Shown here piece after piece: positions 1 to 5,348 of a stretch of 5,348 nt of DNA. The position numbers and the translations under genes are program-made. This DNA comes from Lysinibacillus sp. (GTDB lineage: Bacteria > Bacillota > Bacilli > Bacillales_A > Planococcaceae). The stretch lies in assembly GCA_012735355.1 (NCBI GenBank), contig JAAYHP010000549.1:1-5348 (forward strand), in the 5' to 3' direction. Numbering within the stretch: the stretch's first letter is position 1; every line of letters begins with the position of its first letter. The notes beneath the pieces were generated by a model, which ran no database searches, was not told where the DNA came from, and worked only from the letters and a program-made list of their open reading frames with translations.

Positions 1-284
1 GCTTATACTTTATATTAATTTATCACTTAACGAAAATTACCCTTACATTGAAGGATCCGTTCTGTACATACGTTTGTGCCGGAATCATCGCAATGATTAC
101 CTTCCATGTATTCGAAAATATCGGGATGACGATTCAACTATTACCGATTACTGGAATCCCTCTACCATTTATCAGTTATGGTGGTAGTTCGCTAATGGGA
201 AATGCTCTAGCCATTGGGCTCGTATTTAGCATGAAATATCACTATAAAAAATATATGTTTTCAACAGTGGATGACGAGATATAA
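1..284 (+). CDS. rodA: RodA, SEDS-family peptidoglycan glycosyltransferase (C-terminal part, 5' end outside window)
   Basis: The reading frame is open from the left edge (first whole codon at 3) to TAA at 282-284, giving about 93 residues of a longer protein. SEDS proteins (RodA, FtsW, SpoVE) are polytopic membrane enzymes that polymerise lipid II into glycan strands; RodA works with a class B PBP in the elongation machinery. The visible part has the family signature near its end: ENIGMTIQLLPITGIPLPF followed by ISYGGSS, then a last membrane segment (NALAIGLVFSM) and a short charged tail ending STVDDEI. The form NIGMTIQLLPITG favours RodA over FtsW or SpoVE, which usually have a different residue pattern there; this is from memory of the families. 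A TTG at 48 could be mistaken for a start, but it lies inside the conserved domain and has no Shine-Dalgarno site, so the gene is simply cut by the window edge. A hairpin terminator follows immediately. Confidence 0.88.
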   Translation, partial: LYFILIYHLTKITLTLKDPFCTYVCAGIIAMITFHVFENIGMTIQLLPITGIPLPFISYGGSSLMGNALAIGLVFSMKYHYKKYMFSTVDDEI

Positions 285-312
285 AAAATTCCCGCATTTG
301 GCGGGAATTTTT
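284..312. terminator. Bidirectional rho-independent terminator between rodA and the small - strand ORF
   Basis: A perfect 12-bp stem (284-295 with 301-312) has a 5-base loop (ATTTG). Its core is TTCCCGC/GCGGGAA. The outer part is A5 on the left and T5 on the right, so either strand gives a GC-rich stem followed by a U run. It starts on the last base of the rodA stop codon and ends 11 bases before the stop of the convergent small ORF, so it can serve both genes. Confidence 0.9.
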
Positions 313-322
313 CTTTGGCGAA

Positions 323-454
323 TTAAAATTGCGAAGTTGTTTTTGGTGGTGCTAATACTTTTAATAATTCTAATCGGGACTTCGTAACGGATGCAGTAAC
401 ACCTATTTTTGATAATTTTGAAACAAGCTTTCTCAAATCGTCTTCTTTCGCCAT
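323..454 (-). CDS. Small basic protein of 43 residues, unknown function
   Basis: ATG at 454-452, stop at 325-323. The product begins MAKEDDLRKLVSKLSKIGVT, continues through a segment containing TKSRLELLKVL, and ends APPKTTSQF. It is Lys-rich, with two predicted short amphipathic helices and no signal peptide or membrane segment, so it is probably cytosolic. Evidence that it is real: AGGTGG lies four bases before the ATG, the frame fills the gap between rodA and the next gene, it runs into a terminator that also works on this strand, and a candidate ECF-type promoter lies 34-58 bases upstream of the ATG. It resembles tiny conserved hypothetical proteins of Bacillus and Listeria (possibly the group named Lmo0850 family), but I cannot confirm that by eye. 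No function is assigned. Confidence 0.7.
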   Translation of the reverse strand: MAKEDDLRKLVSKLSKIGVTASVTKSRLELLKVLAPPKTTSQF

Positions 455-487
455 ACTACCACCTATCCTTAATGATTTATTATTTTT

Positions 488-512
488 AACGTATAAACAG
501 TGAAAAAGTTTC
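488..512 (-). promoter_or_regulatory. Candidate ECF-sigma-type promoter of the small ORF
   Basis: Read on the - strand, GAAAC (512-508) is followed by a T run, then 16 bases from the end of GAAAC to CGTT (491-488). The Bacillus SigW/SigM/SigX group recognises roughly TGAAAC-N16/17-CGTA or CGTC. Transcription would start near 481, giving a leader of about 27 bases that contains the AGGTGG site. A sigma-A alternative in the same place (TTTTCA with TAATAA, 18-base spacer) is poorer. This is a pattern match only. Confidence 0.45.
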
Positions 513-633
513 GTTCTATAGTTTTTCCTAAAAACATTCTATCATGATTCCTATTCAACAAATTTTTCTAATATGTTACAAGTTCAAAATGTCAAATATT
601 TTTAACCGCTAATTATGAAAAATTCTCTCCAAC

Positions 634-662
634 TTGAGTTCGAAATTAGTTAAAGATACAAT
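634..662 (+). promoter_or_regulatory. Sigma-A-like promoter of the MFS transporter gene
   Basis: TTGAGT (634-639) is followed by a 17-base spacer and TACAAT (657-662), close to TTGACA-N17-TATAAT. The predicted start near 669 leaves a leader of about 32 bases before the ATG at 701. A second -10-like TATAAT lies at 677-682 but has no matching -35. The -35 is inside a small imperfect dyad (AACT-TG-AGTT, 631-640), and CTAATT (609-614) / AATTAG (644-649) flank it; either could be a repressor site, but both are short in AT-rich DNA. Confidence 0.6.
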
Positions 663-700
663 ACATTATATGAATTTATAATAATGAAAGCAGGATACCC

Positions 701-1861
701 ATGAAAAAACTAGTTCTTTTATTATCAATACAATTTCTTGTGTATTTAGGTTTTGGAATTATTATCCCAGTATTGCCAGAAGTAATTGTTCAAAATGAAT
801 GGAATGAAGTTCATGTCGGTGGATTATTAACGGTTTATGCGTTAGCAAGTTTCTTTACTGCTCCTTTTTGGGGACAGTTATCTGATAGATTTGGCAGAAA
901 GCAACTCATTTTAGTAGGACTCGTTGGATTTAGTATCAGCTTTTTATTGTTTAGCTTATTTATTAACAATTTATTCATGCTTTACCTATCGAGAATTGTT
1001 GGCGGTTTATGTTCCGGCGCTCTTTACACATCCGTTACAGGGTTTATTAGCGATCTGTCTACAAACGAGACACGCAATAAGTATATGGGCTTTATGGGGA
1101 TGTCCATCGGGCTAGGCTTTATATTCGGTCCAGCGATCGGTGGAGTCCTCGGTGAAATAAGTTTACATTTACCATTTACTACTTCAGCAGCATTAATTGC
1201 TATATTGTTTATCGTTGGACTTATCGGCTTAAAAGAGCCTGAAAGACGTGGTGAAGCAAATAAAAGGCAAATTATCCCGAAAGGTGCTTCATTACTCTTC
1301 CGTTATCGAGTTCGATACTTATTTGTGTTTTCCTTTTTCGTTACTTTTACATTAGCTGGTGTGGAAGCTACTTTCCAACTATTCCAGATTGATCGCATTA
1401 ATATAACTCCACTTCAGTTAGGATATTTATTTATGTTTAGCGGATTTGTCGATGCAGCTATTCAAGGTGGAGTCATTCGTCAAATAAAAGATGGTACTGA
1501 GACGAAATGGTTGTTAGCTGCACAAATCATTACAGCCCTTGGACTGTTTTTAATTACTTTAACTTCAAATTTAGTGATGGCAGGACTCGCCCTCTGTGTC
1601 TTTACAGCAGGAAATGCGTTAGCAAGGACTTGCGTTGTTTCGTTAACAACAAAAGAGTCCGGTGGAAAATATGGTCTAGCCGCTGGTCTTTCATACTCTA
1701 TGGATAACTTAGGGAGAATCATTGGCCCTCTATTTTTCACCCTTTTATTTAACGTTGATACGACTATAACTTATTACATTGCAGTCATTATTGCATTGCT
1801 CGTCATTAGTTTAATTTTTATCTTTAACCGTTCAAAAACATCTCTCCGTATAAATGAATAG
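701..1861 (+). CDS. MFS multidrug efflux transporter, DHA1 (NorA/Bmr/Blt-like) drug:H+ antiporter
   Basis: A 386-residue membrane protein with 12 likely transmembrane segments and a central loop around residues 178-203 (KEPERRGEANKRQ), close to NorA in length (388). Such proteins export hydrophobic cations, dyes and some antibiotics in exchange for protons. Motif A, GQLSDRFGRK, is at 58-67 between TM2 and TM3. SRIVGG at 97-102 supplies the TM4 arginine (Arg98). The antiporter motif C in TM5 reads GFIFGPAIGG (139-148). Glu222 in TM7 falls at the position of the proton-coupling Glu222 of NorA. The partner Asp307 of NorA appears replaced: around residues 304-309 the sequence is GNALAR, with no acid. 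The ATG at 701 has AGGA five bases upstream and gives a short N-terminus ahead of TM1. The gene stands alone, between its own promoter and a terminator overlapping its stop. No regulator is adjacent. The family is certain; the substrate cannot be read from the sequence. Confidence 0.9.
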   Translation: MKKLVLLLSIQFLVYLGFGIIIPVLPEVIVQNEWNEVHVGGLLTVYALASFFTAPFWGQLSDRFGRKQLILVGLVGFSISFLLFSLFINNLFMLYLSRIVGGLCSGALYTSVTGFISDLSTNETRNKYMGFMGMSIGLGFIFGPAIGGVLGEISLHLPFTTSAALIAILFIVGLIGLKEPERRGEANKRQIIPKGASLLFRYRVRYLFVFSFFVTFTLAGVEATFQLFQIDRINITPLQLGYLFMFSGFVDAAIQGGVIRQIKDGTETKWLLAAQIITALGLFLITLTSNLVMAGLALCVFTAGNALARTCVVSLTTKESGGKYGLAAGLSYSMDNLGRIIGPLFFTLLFNVDTTITYYIAVIIALLVISLIFIFNRSKTSLRINE

Positions 1862-1899
1862 CAAAAGCACTTGCGTAAATTAGCGCAAGTGTTTTTGCT
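1860..1899 (+). terminator. Rho-independent terminator of the MFS gene
   Basis: A 16-bp stem (1860-1875 with 1884-1899) has one G-U pair and an 8-base loop. The left arm reads AGCAAAAGCACTTGCG and starts inside the TAG stop codon. The T run (TTTTT) lies within the right arm. Confidence 0.85.
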
Positions 1900-1916
1900 A
1901 TAAGGAGACGAAAAAA

Positions 1917-1955
1917 TTTTAGGATTATTTTTACAAACTAATTAATATCCTAAAA
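1917..1955. repeat. Inverted repeat TTTTAGGAT / ATCCTAAAA upstream of the YwqG-like gene
   Basis: Perfect 9-base arms at 1917-1925 and 1947-1955 are separated by 21 AT-rich bases. It is followed at 1971-1980 by the perfect 10-base palindrome CAATTAATTG. Both lie between the upstream terminator and the RBS of the next gene, where an operator or promoter would be expected. I see no convincing -35/-10 pair here, so the role is unknown. Confidence 0.4.
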
Positions 1956-2017
1956 AGAGCGAAAGTTTTTCAATTAATTGGGTATACAAACAATAAAGAT
2001 TTTAAAAAATGTTTTAT

Positions 2018-2022
2018 GGAGG
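2018..2022 (+). promoter_or_regulatory. Shine-Dalgarno site deciding the start of the YwqG-like gene
   Basis: GGAGG lies four bases before ATG 2027 and inside the frame of an earlier ATG at 2009. The 2009 start has only T- and A-rich sequence ahead of it, so translation most likely begins at 2027. A TTG at 2030 is a less likely alternative. Confidence 0.7.
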
Positions 2023-2026
2023 AAGT

Positions 2027-2827
2027 ATGTTGGACTTTTCAAATCATTTCCCATTACCCTCTCAATTCAAAAGCATCCAATATCGATTAGAGGCATCAAA
2101 ATTAAATACTATAAATATATTCCCTCAAAATTGTAAAACGAGTTTTACAGATAGCAAATTTTCAGGCTTGCCTTATTTGCCGAAATATAAAAATTATCCA
2201 AAAGATTTGGATGGGAATCCTTTTCTTTTTCTTGCTCAAATCAATTTTGCCCAACTCGATTCTTTTAATCCTTTTCCGTCTAAAGGGATTTTGCAATTTT
2301 TTATTTCACCTACATTAACAAATTACTTAGTGAGCGAAGATATTTTCCAACGTTATTTTAAAGTGCGATATTATCCAAATATTTTACCGGAAACAGAACT
2401 TATTACCGATTTTTCCTTTTTACTAAAGAATGGTGCCGAAGTTTCTACTATTAAAAACGAAATGTCGCTAATGTTTAAAAATACAATTGAACCCGTTTCA
2501 GCAATGGATTATCGGCTTAATAATTACATCAGTGAACAAGACTTAAATTTATATCTTGAAGATGGACGTACGCTAGAAGAATATTATTTTGAAAACTTTT
2601 TAGGTGCGGAACATAAAATTGGTGGATACCCTTATTTTATCCATGCTGATTCAAGAAAAAGTTCAGCGCTATTAAAAAGGTATGATACGTTGCTTTTACA
2701 AATCGTTTCTGACGATGAGCAAGGAATCATGTGGGGAGACTCTGGCATTTTAAAGTTTTTTATTAATAGTAAAAAATTAGCTGAACAGGATTTTTCAGAC
2801 ATTTATTTTCAAGCAGAACAATATTAA
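2027..2827 (+). CDS. YwqG family protein (DUF1963), function unknown
   Basis: A 266-residue soluble protein with no signal peptide or membrane segment, of the usual length for Bacillus YwqG. Family landmarks: KFSGLPYLPK (44-53) followed by NYPKD and PFLFLAQINF (65-74); GILQFF (87-92); HKIGGYPYF (196-204); LLLQIVSD (222-229); and WGDSGILKFFI (236-246) before the terminal FSDIYFQAEQY. The middle part (about 95-190) is more variable. The family is widespread in Firmicutes and proteobacteria; no biochemical role is established that I can name. ATG 2027 is chosen over 2009 because of the GGAGG at 2018-2022. The gene has about 165 bases of upstream spacer with an inverted repeat, and its own hairpin downstream, so it is probably monocistronic. 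Neighbouring envelope genes do not by themselves indicate its job. Confidence 0.85.
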   Translation: MLDFSNHFPLPSQFKSIQYRLEASKLNTINIFPQNCKTSFTDSKFSGLPYLPKYKNYPKDLDGNPFLFLAQINFAQLDSFNPFPSKGILQFFISPTLTNYLVSEDIFQRYFKVRYYPNILPETELITDFSFLLKNGAEVSTIKNEMSLMFKNTIEPVSAMDYRLNNYISEQDLNLYLEDGRTLEEYYFENFLGAEHKIGGYPYFIHADSRKSSALLKRYDTLLLQIVSDDEQGIMWGDSGILKFFINSKKLAEQDFSDIYFQAEQY

Positions 2828-2836
2828 CATAATATT

Positions 2837-2857
2837 GGCAACCTATTTTAGGTTGCC
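2837..2857 (+). terminator. Hairpin terminator after the YwqG-like gene
   Basis: A perfect 9-bp stem GGCAACCTA / TAGGTTGCC (2837-2845, 2849-2857) with a TTT loop begins nine bases after the stop and is followed by CTTTAATAT. The U tract is short and interrupted, so termination may be leaky towards the cardiolipin synthase gene. TATTGGCA (2833-2840) can alternatively pair with TGCCAATA (2868-2875). Confidence 0.65.
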
Positions 2858-2900
2858 CTTTAATATATGCCAATAATTTCTATTCACTAAATAAATGGGT

Positions 2901-2906
2901 TATAAT
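2901..2906 (+). promoter_or_regulatory. Probable -10 element of the cardiolipin synthase promoter
   Basis: A perfect TATAAT lies 36 bases before the ATG at 2943. The -35 is poor (TTTCTA at 2877-2882 with an 18-base spacer), and no TGn extension precedes the -10. A start near 2912 would give a leader of about 30 bases. The site is after the upstream hairpin, so the gene probably has its own promoter. Confidence 0.45.
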
Positions 2907-2942
2907 ATTCATAATTATTGGGGGAAGTAGGTGTGCGTGAGG

Positions 2943-4397
2943 ATGAGTATCCTAATAAATTCAATTCCTTTCATTCCTATAATATTTATACTAAATATCA
3001 TTCTCGCCATTACAATCATCTTTTTAGAGAGACGTGATGCCTCTTCCACTTGGGCATGGATTCTTGTATTATTTTTTCTACCTTTAGTCGGTTTCGTTTT
3101 ATATTTGTTACTCGGTAGACAACTTAGAAAAAAACACTTATTTCGATGGGATGGAAAAAAAGATATAGGTATAGATAATTTAATTAAATATCAGTTAGAA
3201 GCCCTCGAAAAACATACGCTACCATTCAACAATGACTACGTTAAACATTATAAAAACCTTATACAAATGAATTTAACAACTGGAGATGCCGTTCTTACCC
3301 AAGATAATAAAATTGAAATCTTTGATGATGGAGTGGAAAAATTTCGAGCGTTAATTGATGATATATCCAATGCGAAAGATCATATCCATATTCAATATTA
3401 TATTTTTAAGTTAGACAATCTAGGCCAACGAATTTATGAAGTGTTAAAAAAGAAAGCGAAACAAGGAGTAAAGGTGCGAATCCTTTATGATGAAATGGGG
3501 GCAAGGGGATTAAGAAAAAGACATTTCAAAGAACTTTTAGAACTCGGTGGCGAAGTTGAAATATTCTTCCCTTCTATTCTACCCCTCATTAATCCACGTC
3601 TAAATTTTCGAAACCATCGAAAAATCGTCGTAATTGATGGGCGAATTGGTTACATAGGTGGGTTTAATGTTGGAGATGAATATTTAGGTTTGAATAAAAA
3701 GTTTGGATATTGGAGAGATACTCATTTACGAATTGAAGGAAGTTCGGTTCATCCGCTACAAACCCGATTTATTTTAGACTGGAACCAAGCAAGTGAAAAT
3801 AAAATTGATTATTCAGAACGATATTTTCCAGCGATTCCGAAAAAAGGGGATGTGGCAATGCAAATCATCTCCAGTGGTCCAGATACGGATTGGCCTAATA
3901 TTAAAAATGCCTATTTAAAATTGTTAATGGAAGCAAAACGTTATATTTATATTCAAACACCCTATTTTATTCCGGATAATAGTTTTTTAAATGCGATAGA
4001 AGTTGCCTGTCTTTCCGGCATCGATGTACGCATTATGATTCCAAATAAACCTGATCATATGTTTGTCTATTGGGCGACTTATTCCTATATCGGTGAATTA
4101 TTACAAGCAGGTGCAAGGGTTTATATTTACGATAAAGGATTTATACATGCTAAGATGATTGTGATTGACGATGAAGCTTCTAGCGTTGGAACTGCTAACA
4201 TCGATGTAAGAAGTTTCAAATTGAATTTCGAAGTGAATGCATTCATATACGACCGACAAGTTTCCCATGAATTGGCAGAAATATTTGAAAAAGATATTTT
4301 AGATTCTAGAGAATTAAGCTTAGAACAATATGAAAATCGATCATTAAAAATTAAATTTAAAGAATCTATATCGAGACTACTCTCACCAATTTTATAA
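2943..4397 (+). CDS. cls: Cardiolipin synthase (phospholipase D superfamily)
   Basis: A 484-residue membrane enzyme that joins two phosphatidylglycerol molecules into cardiolipin and glycerol. Two N-terminal transmembrane segments (about 5-28 and 36-58) flank the conserved LERRDASSTWAW hairpin. Two phospholipase D domains follow, each with an HxKx4D catalytic motif: His225-Lys227-Asp232 (HRKIVVID, followed by GRIGYIGG) and His402-Lys404-Asp409 (HAKMIVID). WRDTHLRIEG and YIQTPYFIPD are further Cls landmarks. The length fits the family (about 480). Three starts are in frame: GTG 2931, GTG 2937 and ATG 2943. ATG 2943 is preferred because it gives an N-terminus (MSIL...) like Bacillus ClsA and has AGGTG nine bases upstream. 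GTG 2931 has GGGGG six bases upstream and remains possible, adding MCVR. Bacilli often carry several cls genes; which paralogue this is cannot be decided here. All catalytic residues are present, so it should be active. Confidence 0.95.
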   Translation: MSILINSIPFIPIIFILNIILAITIIFLERRDASSTWAWILVLFFLPLVGFVLYLLLGRQLRKKHLFRWDGKKDIGIDNLIKYQLEALEKHTLPFNNDYVKHYKNLIQMNLTTGDAVLTQDNKIEIFDDGVEKFRALIDDISNAKDHIHIQYYIFKLDNLGQRIYEVLKKKAKQGVKVRILYDEMGARGLRKRHFKELLELGGEVEIFFPSILPLINPRLNFRNHRKIVVIDGRIGYIGGFNVGDEYLGLNKKFGYWRDTHLRIEGSSVHPLQTRFILDWNQASENKIDYSERYFPAIPKKGDVAMQIISSGPDTDWPNIKNAYLKLLMEAKRYIYIQTPYFIPDNSFLNAIEVACLSGIDVRIMIPNKPDHMFVYWATYSYIGELLQAGARVYIYDKGFIHAKMIVIDDEASSVGTANIDVRSFKLNFEVNAFIYDRQVSHELAEIFEKDILDSRELSLEQYENRSLKIKFKESISRLLSPIL

Positions 4398-4404
4398 TAG
4401 GCAT

Positions 4405-4445
4405 AAAAGAATTCGTTCTCCTTTTATTGGAAAACGAATTCTTTT
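4405..4445. terminator. Bidirectional terminator between cls and the carboxypeptidase gene
   Basis: A perfect 13-bp stem AAAAGAATTCGTT / AACGAATTCTTTT (4405-4417, 4433-4445) is extended inward, after one mismatch, by TCC/GGA around a 7-base loop. It has A4 at one end and T5 at the other. It begins eight bases after the cls stop and ends two bases before the stop of the convergent gene, so it can end transcripts from both sides. Confidence 0.9.
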
Positions 4446-4447
4446 TG

Positions 4448-5251
4448 TTAATCAATGCCTAAATATTCTTCTAACGTAAGCCCGGATTCTTTTACTTTTG
4501 TTGCAAGCTCTACACCTAAATAACGGTAGTGCCAAGATTCGTACATATAGCCAGTAATATGCTCTTTCCCTTTCGGATATCTTAAAATAAAGCCGTAGTT
4601 ATGAGCGTTTTCCATTAACCATTTTCCCGCTTCTGACTCACCAAATTCTTCCGTTAACCACAAATGTTCCTGCCCTTTTTCTCCTATATCAAAGGCGAGT
4701 CCCGTTTGGTGTTCAGAATAACCAGGTCGAGCGCTGTATCGATCTGCATTATCTTTACCATCTTGTTCAACATATCTATTATATAGACTTTGTTGATATT
4801 CATAGGAACGGTATGTACTAAATGCCACTAGTTCAAATCCTTGCTTCTTTGCATCTTGCGCCATTAATTCAAAAGCTGCTCGAGCTTCTACACTTTCACC
4901 AGGAGCAAAATCTTTTGGAAGCGGATATTTTTTATTAGCAATTAACACTCCATTAATGATTGTAGGTTCGCTTGGTAATTCTTGCCCAACGATATAACCA
5001 TTATCTTCCTCTACGACATTTTCACTTTCTTGTTCCTCAAGCTGTTCTTCCCTCTGTTCTTGCTCTTCTTCCGGTTCTTCTACTTCATCTTTTGACTCTT
5101 GAATATTTTTTTCCGAATCATTTTGCTCTGTTACAGATTCTTCTTGTTCCACATTTTCATAGTCTTTATCTTTAGAAAAGATAAAGCCGATTACAATAAT
5201 AGCAACAATCAGAACGAGTAATAAAATAATCAAAATCTTCTTTTTTGTCAT
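4448..5251 (-). CDS. Membrane-anchored D,D-carboxypeptidase, VanY/LdcB (YodJ-like) family, peptidase M15B
   Basis: A 267-residue extracytoplasmic zinc peptidase that trims the terminal D-alanine from peptidoglycan stem peptides; some relatives (LdcB/DacB) cut L,D bonds of tetrapeptides instead. Residues 1-5 are Lys-rich, and a hydrophobic segment at 6-25 serves as a membrane anchor or signal. There is no cysteine near it, so this is not a lipoprotein. Residues ~27-84 form a Glu/Gln-rich, probably disordered spacer (for example EEPEEEQEQREEQ). The VanY domain runs from about 95 to the end: STYRSYEYQ (145-153), the zinc motif SxHxxGxAxD as SEHQTGLAFD (His181, Asp188), and ESWHYRYLG (catalytic Glu238, zinc ligand His241). 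All key residues are intact. The start ATG at 5251 has AGGTGAT upstream (5261-5255). It is convergent with cls and shares its terminator. Resemblance to B. subtilis YodJ is from memory. No vancomycin-resistance genes are nearby, so a housekeeping role is more likely than resistance. Confidence 0.9.
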   Translation of the reverse strand: MTKKKILIILLLVLIVAIIVIGFIFSKDKDYENVEQEESVTEQNDSEKNIQESKDEVEEPEEEQEQREEQLEEQESENVVEEDNGYIVGQELPSEPTIINGVLIANKKYPLPKDFAPGESVEARAAFELMAQDAKKQGFELVAFSTYRSYEYQQSLYNRYVEQDGKDNADRYSARPGYSEHQTGLAFDIGEKGQEHLWLTEEFGESEAGKWLMENAHNYGFILRYPKGKEHITGYMYESWHYRYLGVELATKVKESGLTLEEYLGID

Positions 5252-5292
5252 TGAATCACCTAACTCTGTCTCATTTCAAAACATGCTCTTTT

Positions 5293-5301
5293 ATTTTAAC
5301 A
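5293..5301 (-). promoter_or_regulatory. Candidate extended -10 promoter of the carboxypeptidase gene
   Basis: On the - strand TGTTAAAAT (5301-5293) reads as a TGn extension plus TAAAAT. The predicted start near 5286 leaves about 35 bases before the ATG. No good -35 is visible at 16-18 bases upstream. If a gene ends at 5302, the promoter lies immediately after it. Confidence 0.35.
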
Positions 5302-5348
5302 CTATTTTTCTTGAATTACTTGAAAAAACAAGTCGAGCCAATCATGAC
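5302..5348 (-). CDS. Possible 3' end of an upstream gene (partial, unidentified)
   Basis: One - strand frame is open from the right edge to TAG at 5304-5302 and encodes a protein-like tail, HDWLDLFFQVIQEK. Another - strand frame also stays open to a TAA nearer the edge but looks less like protein. With only 14 codons the call is weak. If real, the gene lies 50 bases upstream of the carboxypeptidase start with no terminator between them, so the two could be cotranscribed. The family cannot be recognised. Confidence 0.28.
   Translation of the reverse strand, partial: HDWLDLFFQVIQEK

Noticed and set aside
48..284. A 78-codon ORF starting at TTG 48
   Set aside because: The same frame is open back to the window edge and encodes RodA-like sequence; the TTG is internal and has no RBS.
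521..535. Small hairpin GTTTTT-CCT-AAAAAC
   Set aside because: AT-only arms in an AT-rich spacer and not next to a gene end; likely chance.
924..1115. 63-codon + strand ORF inside the MFS gene
   Set aside because: Out-of-frame shadow of a clear transporter gene; no RBS and no recognisable product.
1507..1707. 66-codon + strand ORF in another frame of the MFS gene
   Set aside because: Out-of-frame shadow inside a conserved coding region.
1480..1740. Antisense 86-codon ORF within the MFS gene
   Set aside because: Its composition mirrors the transporter codons on the other strand; no RBS, promoter or family likeness.
1980..1985. GGGTAT resembling a SigB -10 upstream of the YwqG-like gene
   Set aside because: The nearest GTTTNN-like -35 is only nine bases away instead of 13-15, and nothing suitable lies at the right distance.
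4972..5175. 67-codon + strand ORF opposite the acidic spacer of the carboxypeptidase
   Set aside because: Leu/His/Pro-rich product arises from reading Glu/Gln codons in antisense; no RBS.
4448..5251. Vancomycin-resistance vanY
   Set aside because: The fold is shared, but there are no van regulators or ligase genes nearby, and such carboxypeptidases are ordinary in Bacillus chromosomes.
5310..5332. Repeated CTTGAA and the small dyad CTTG-AAAAAA-CAAG as a + strand promoter or operator
   Set aside because: No -10 is found at a workable distance before the window edge, and the elements are only 4-6 bases long.

Overview
The window looks like ordinary chromosome from a low-G+C, rod-shaped, Gram-positive bacterium of the Bacillaceae or a close relative. 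The evidence is AT-rich DNA, purine-rich Shine-Dalgarno sites (GGAGG, AGGTGAT), Bacillus-type sigma-A promoters, strong stem-loop terminators with T runs, and protein families that are all typical of Bacillus-like genomes. The species cannot be fixed from the sequence.

Layout, left to right: (1) the last ~94 codons of rodA, the SEDS peptidoglycan polymerase of cell elongation, on + and cut by the window edge, ending in a bidirectional hairpin; (2) a 43-residue basic ORF on -, convergent with rodA, with a good RBS and a candidate ECF-sigma-type promoter; (3) a complete 386-residue MFS drug/proton antiporter of the NorA/Bmr type on +, with its own sigma-A-like promoter and terminator; (4) a YwqG/DUF1963 gene of unknown function on +, preceded by an inverted repeat and a palindrome and followed by a short hairpin; (5) a complete cardiolipin synthase gene on + with both HKD motifs; (6) a convergent VanY/LdcB-type D,D- (or L,D-)carboxypeptidase gene on -, with an N-terminal membrane anchor and a very acidic linker. 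A strong bidirectional terminator separates (5) and (6). The last ~47 bases may hold the 3' end of another - strand gene.

Nearly every gene appears to be its own transcription unit, with a hairpin at its end. There is no large operon. Three of the genes concern the cell envelope: RodA (glycan polymerisation), cardiolipin synthase (membrane lipid) and the carboxypeptidase (stem-peptide trimming). The efflux pump is also an inner-membrane protein. This looks like loose clustering and not a dedicated system.

I found no mobile element, CRISPR array, RNA gene, toxin-antitoxin pair or defence system, and no convincing undescribed multi-gene system. The most interesting item is the small ORF at 323-454 with its ECF-like promoter beside rodA.
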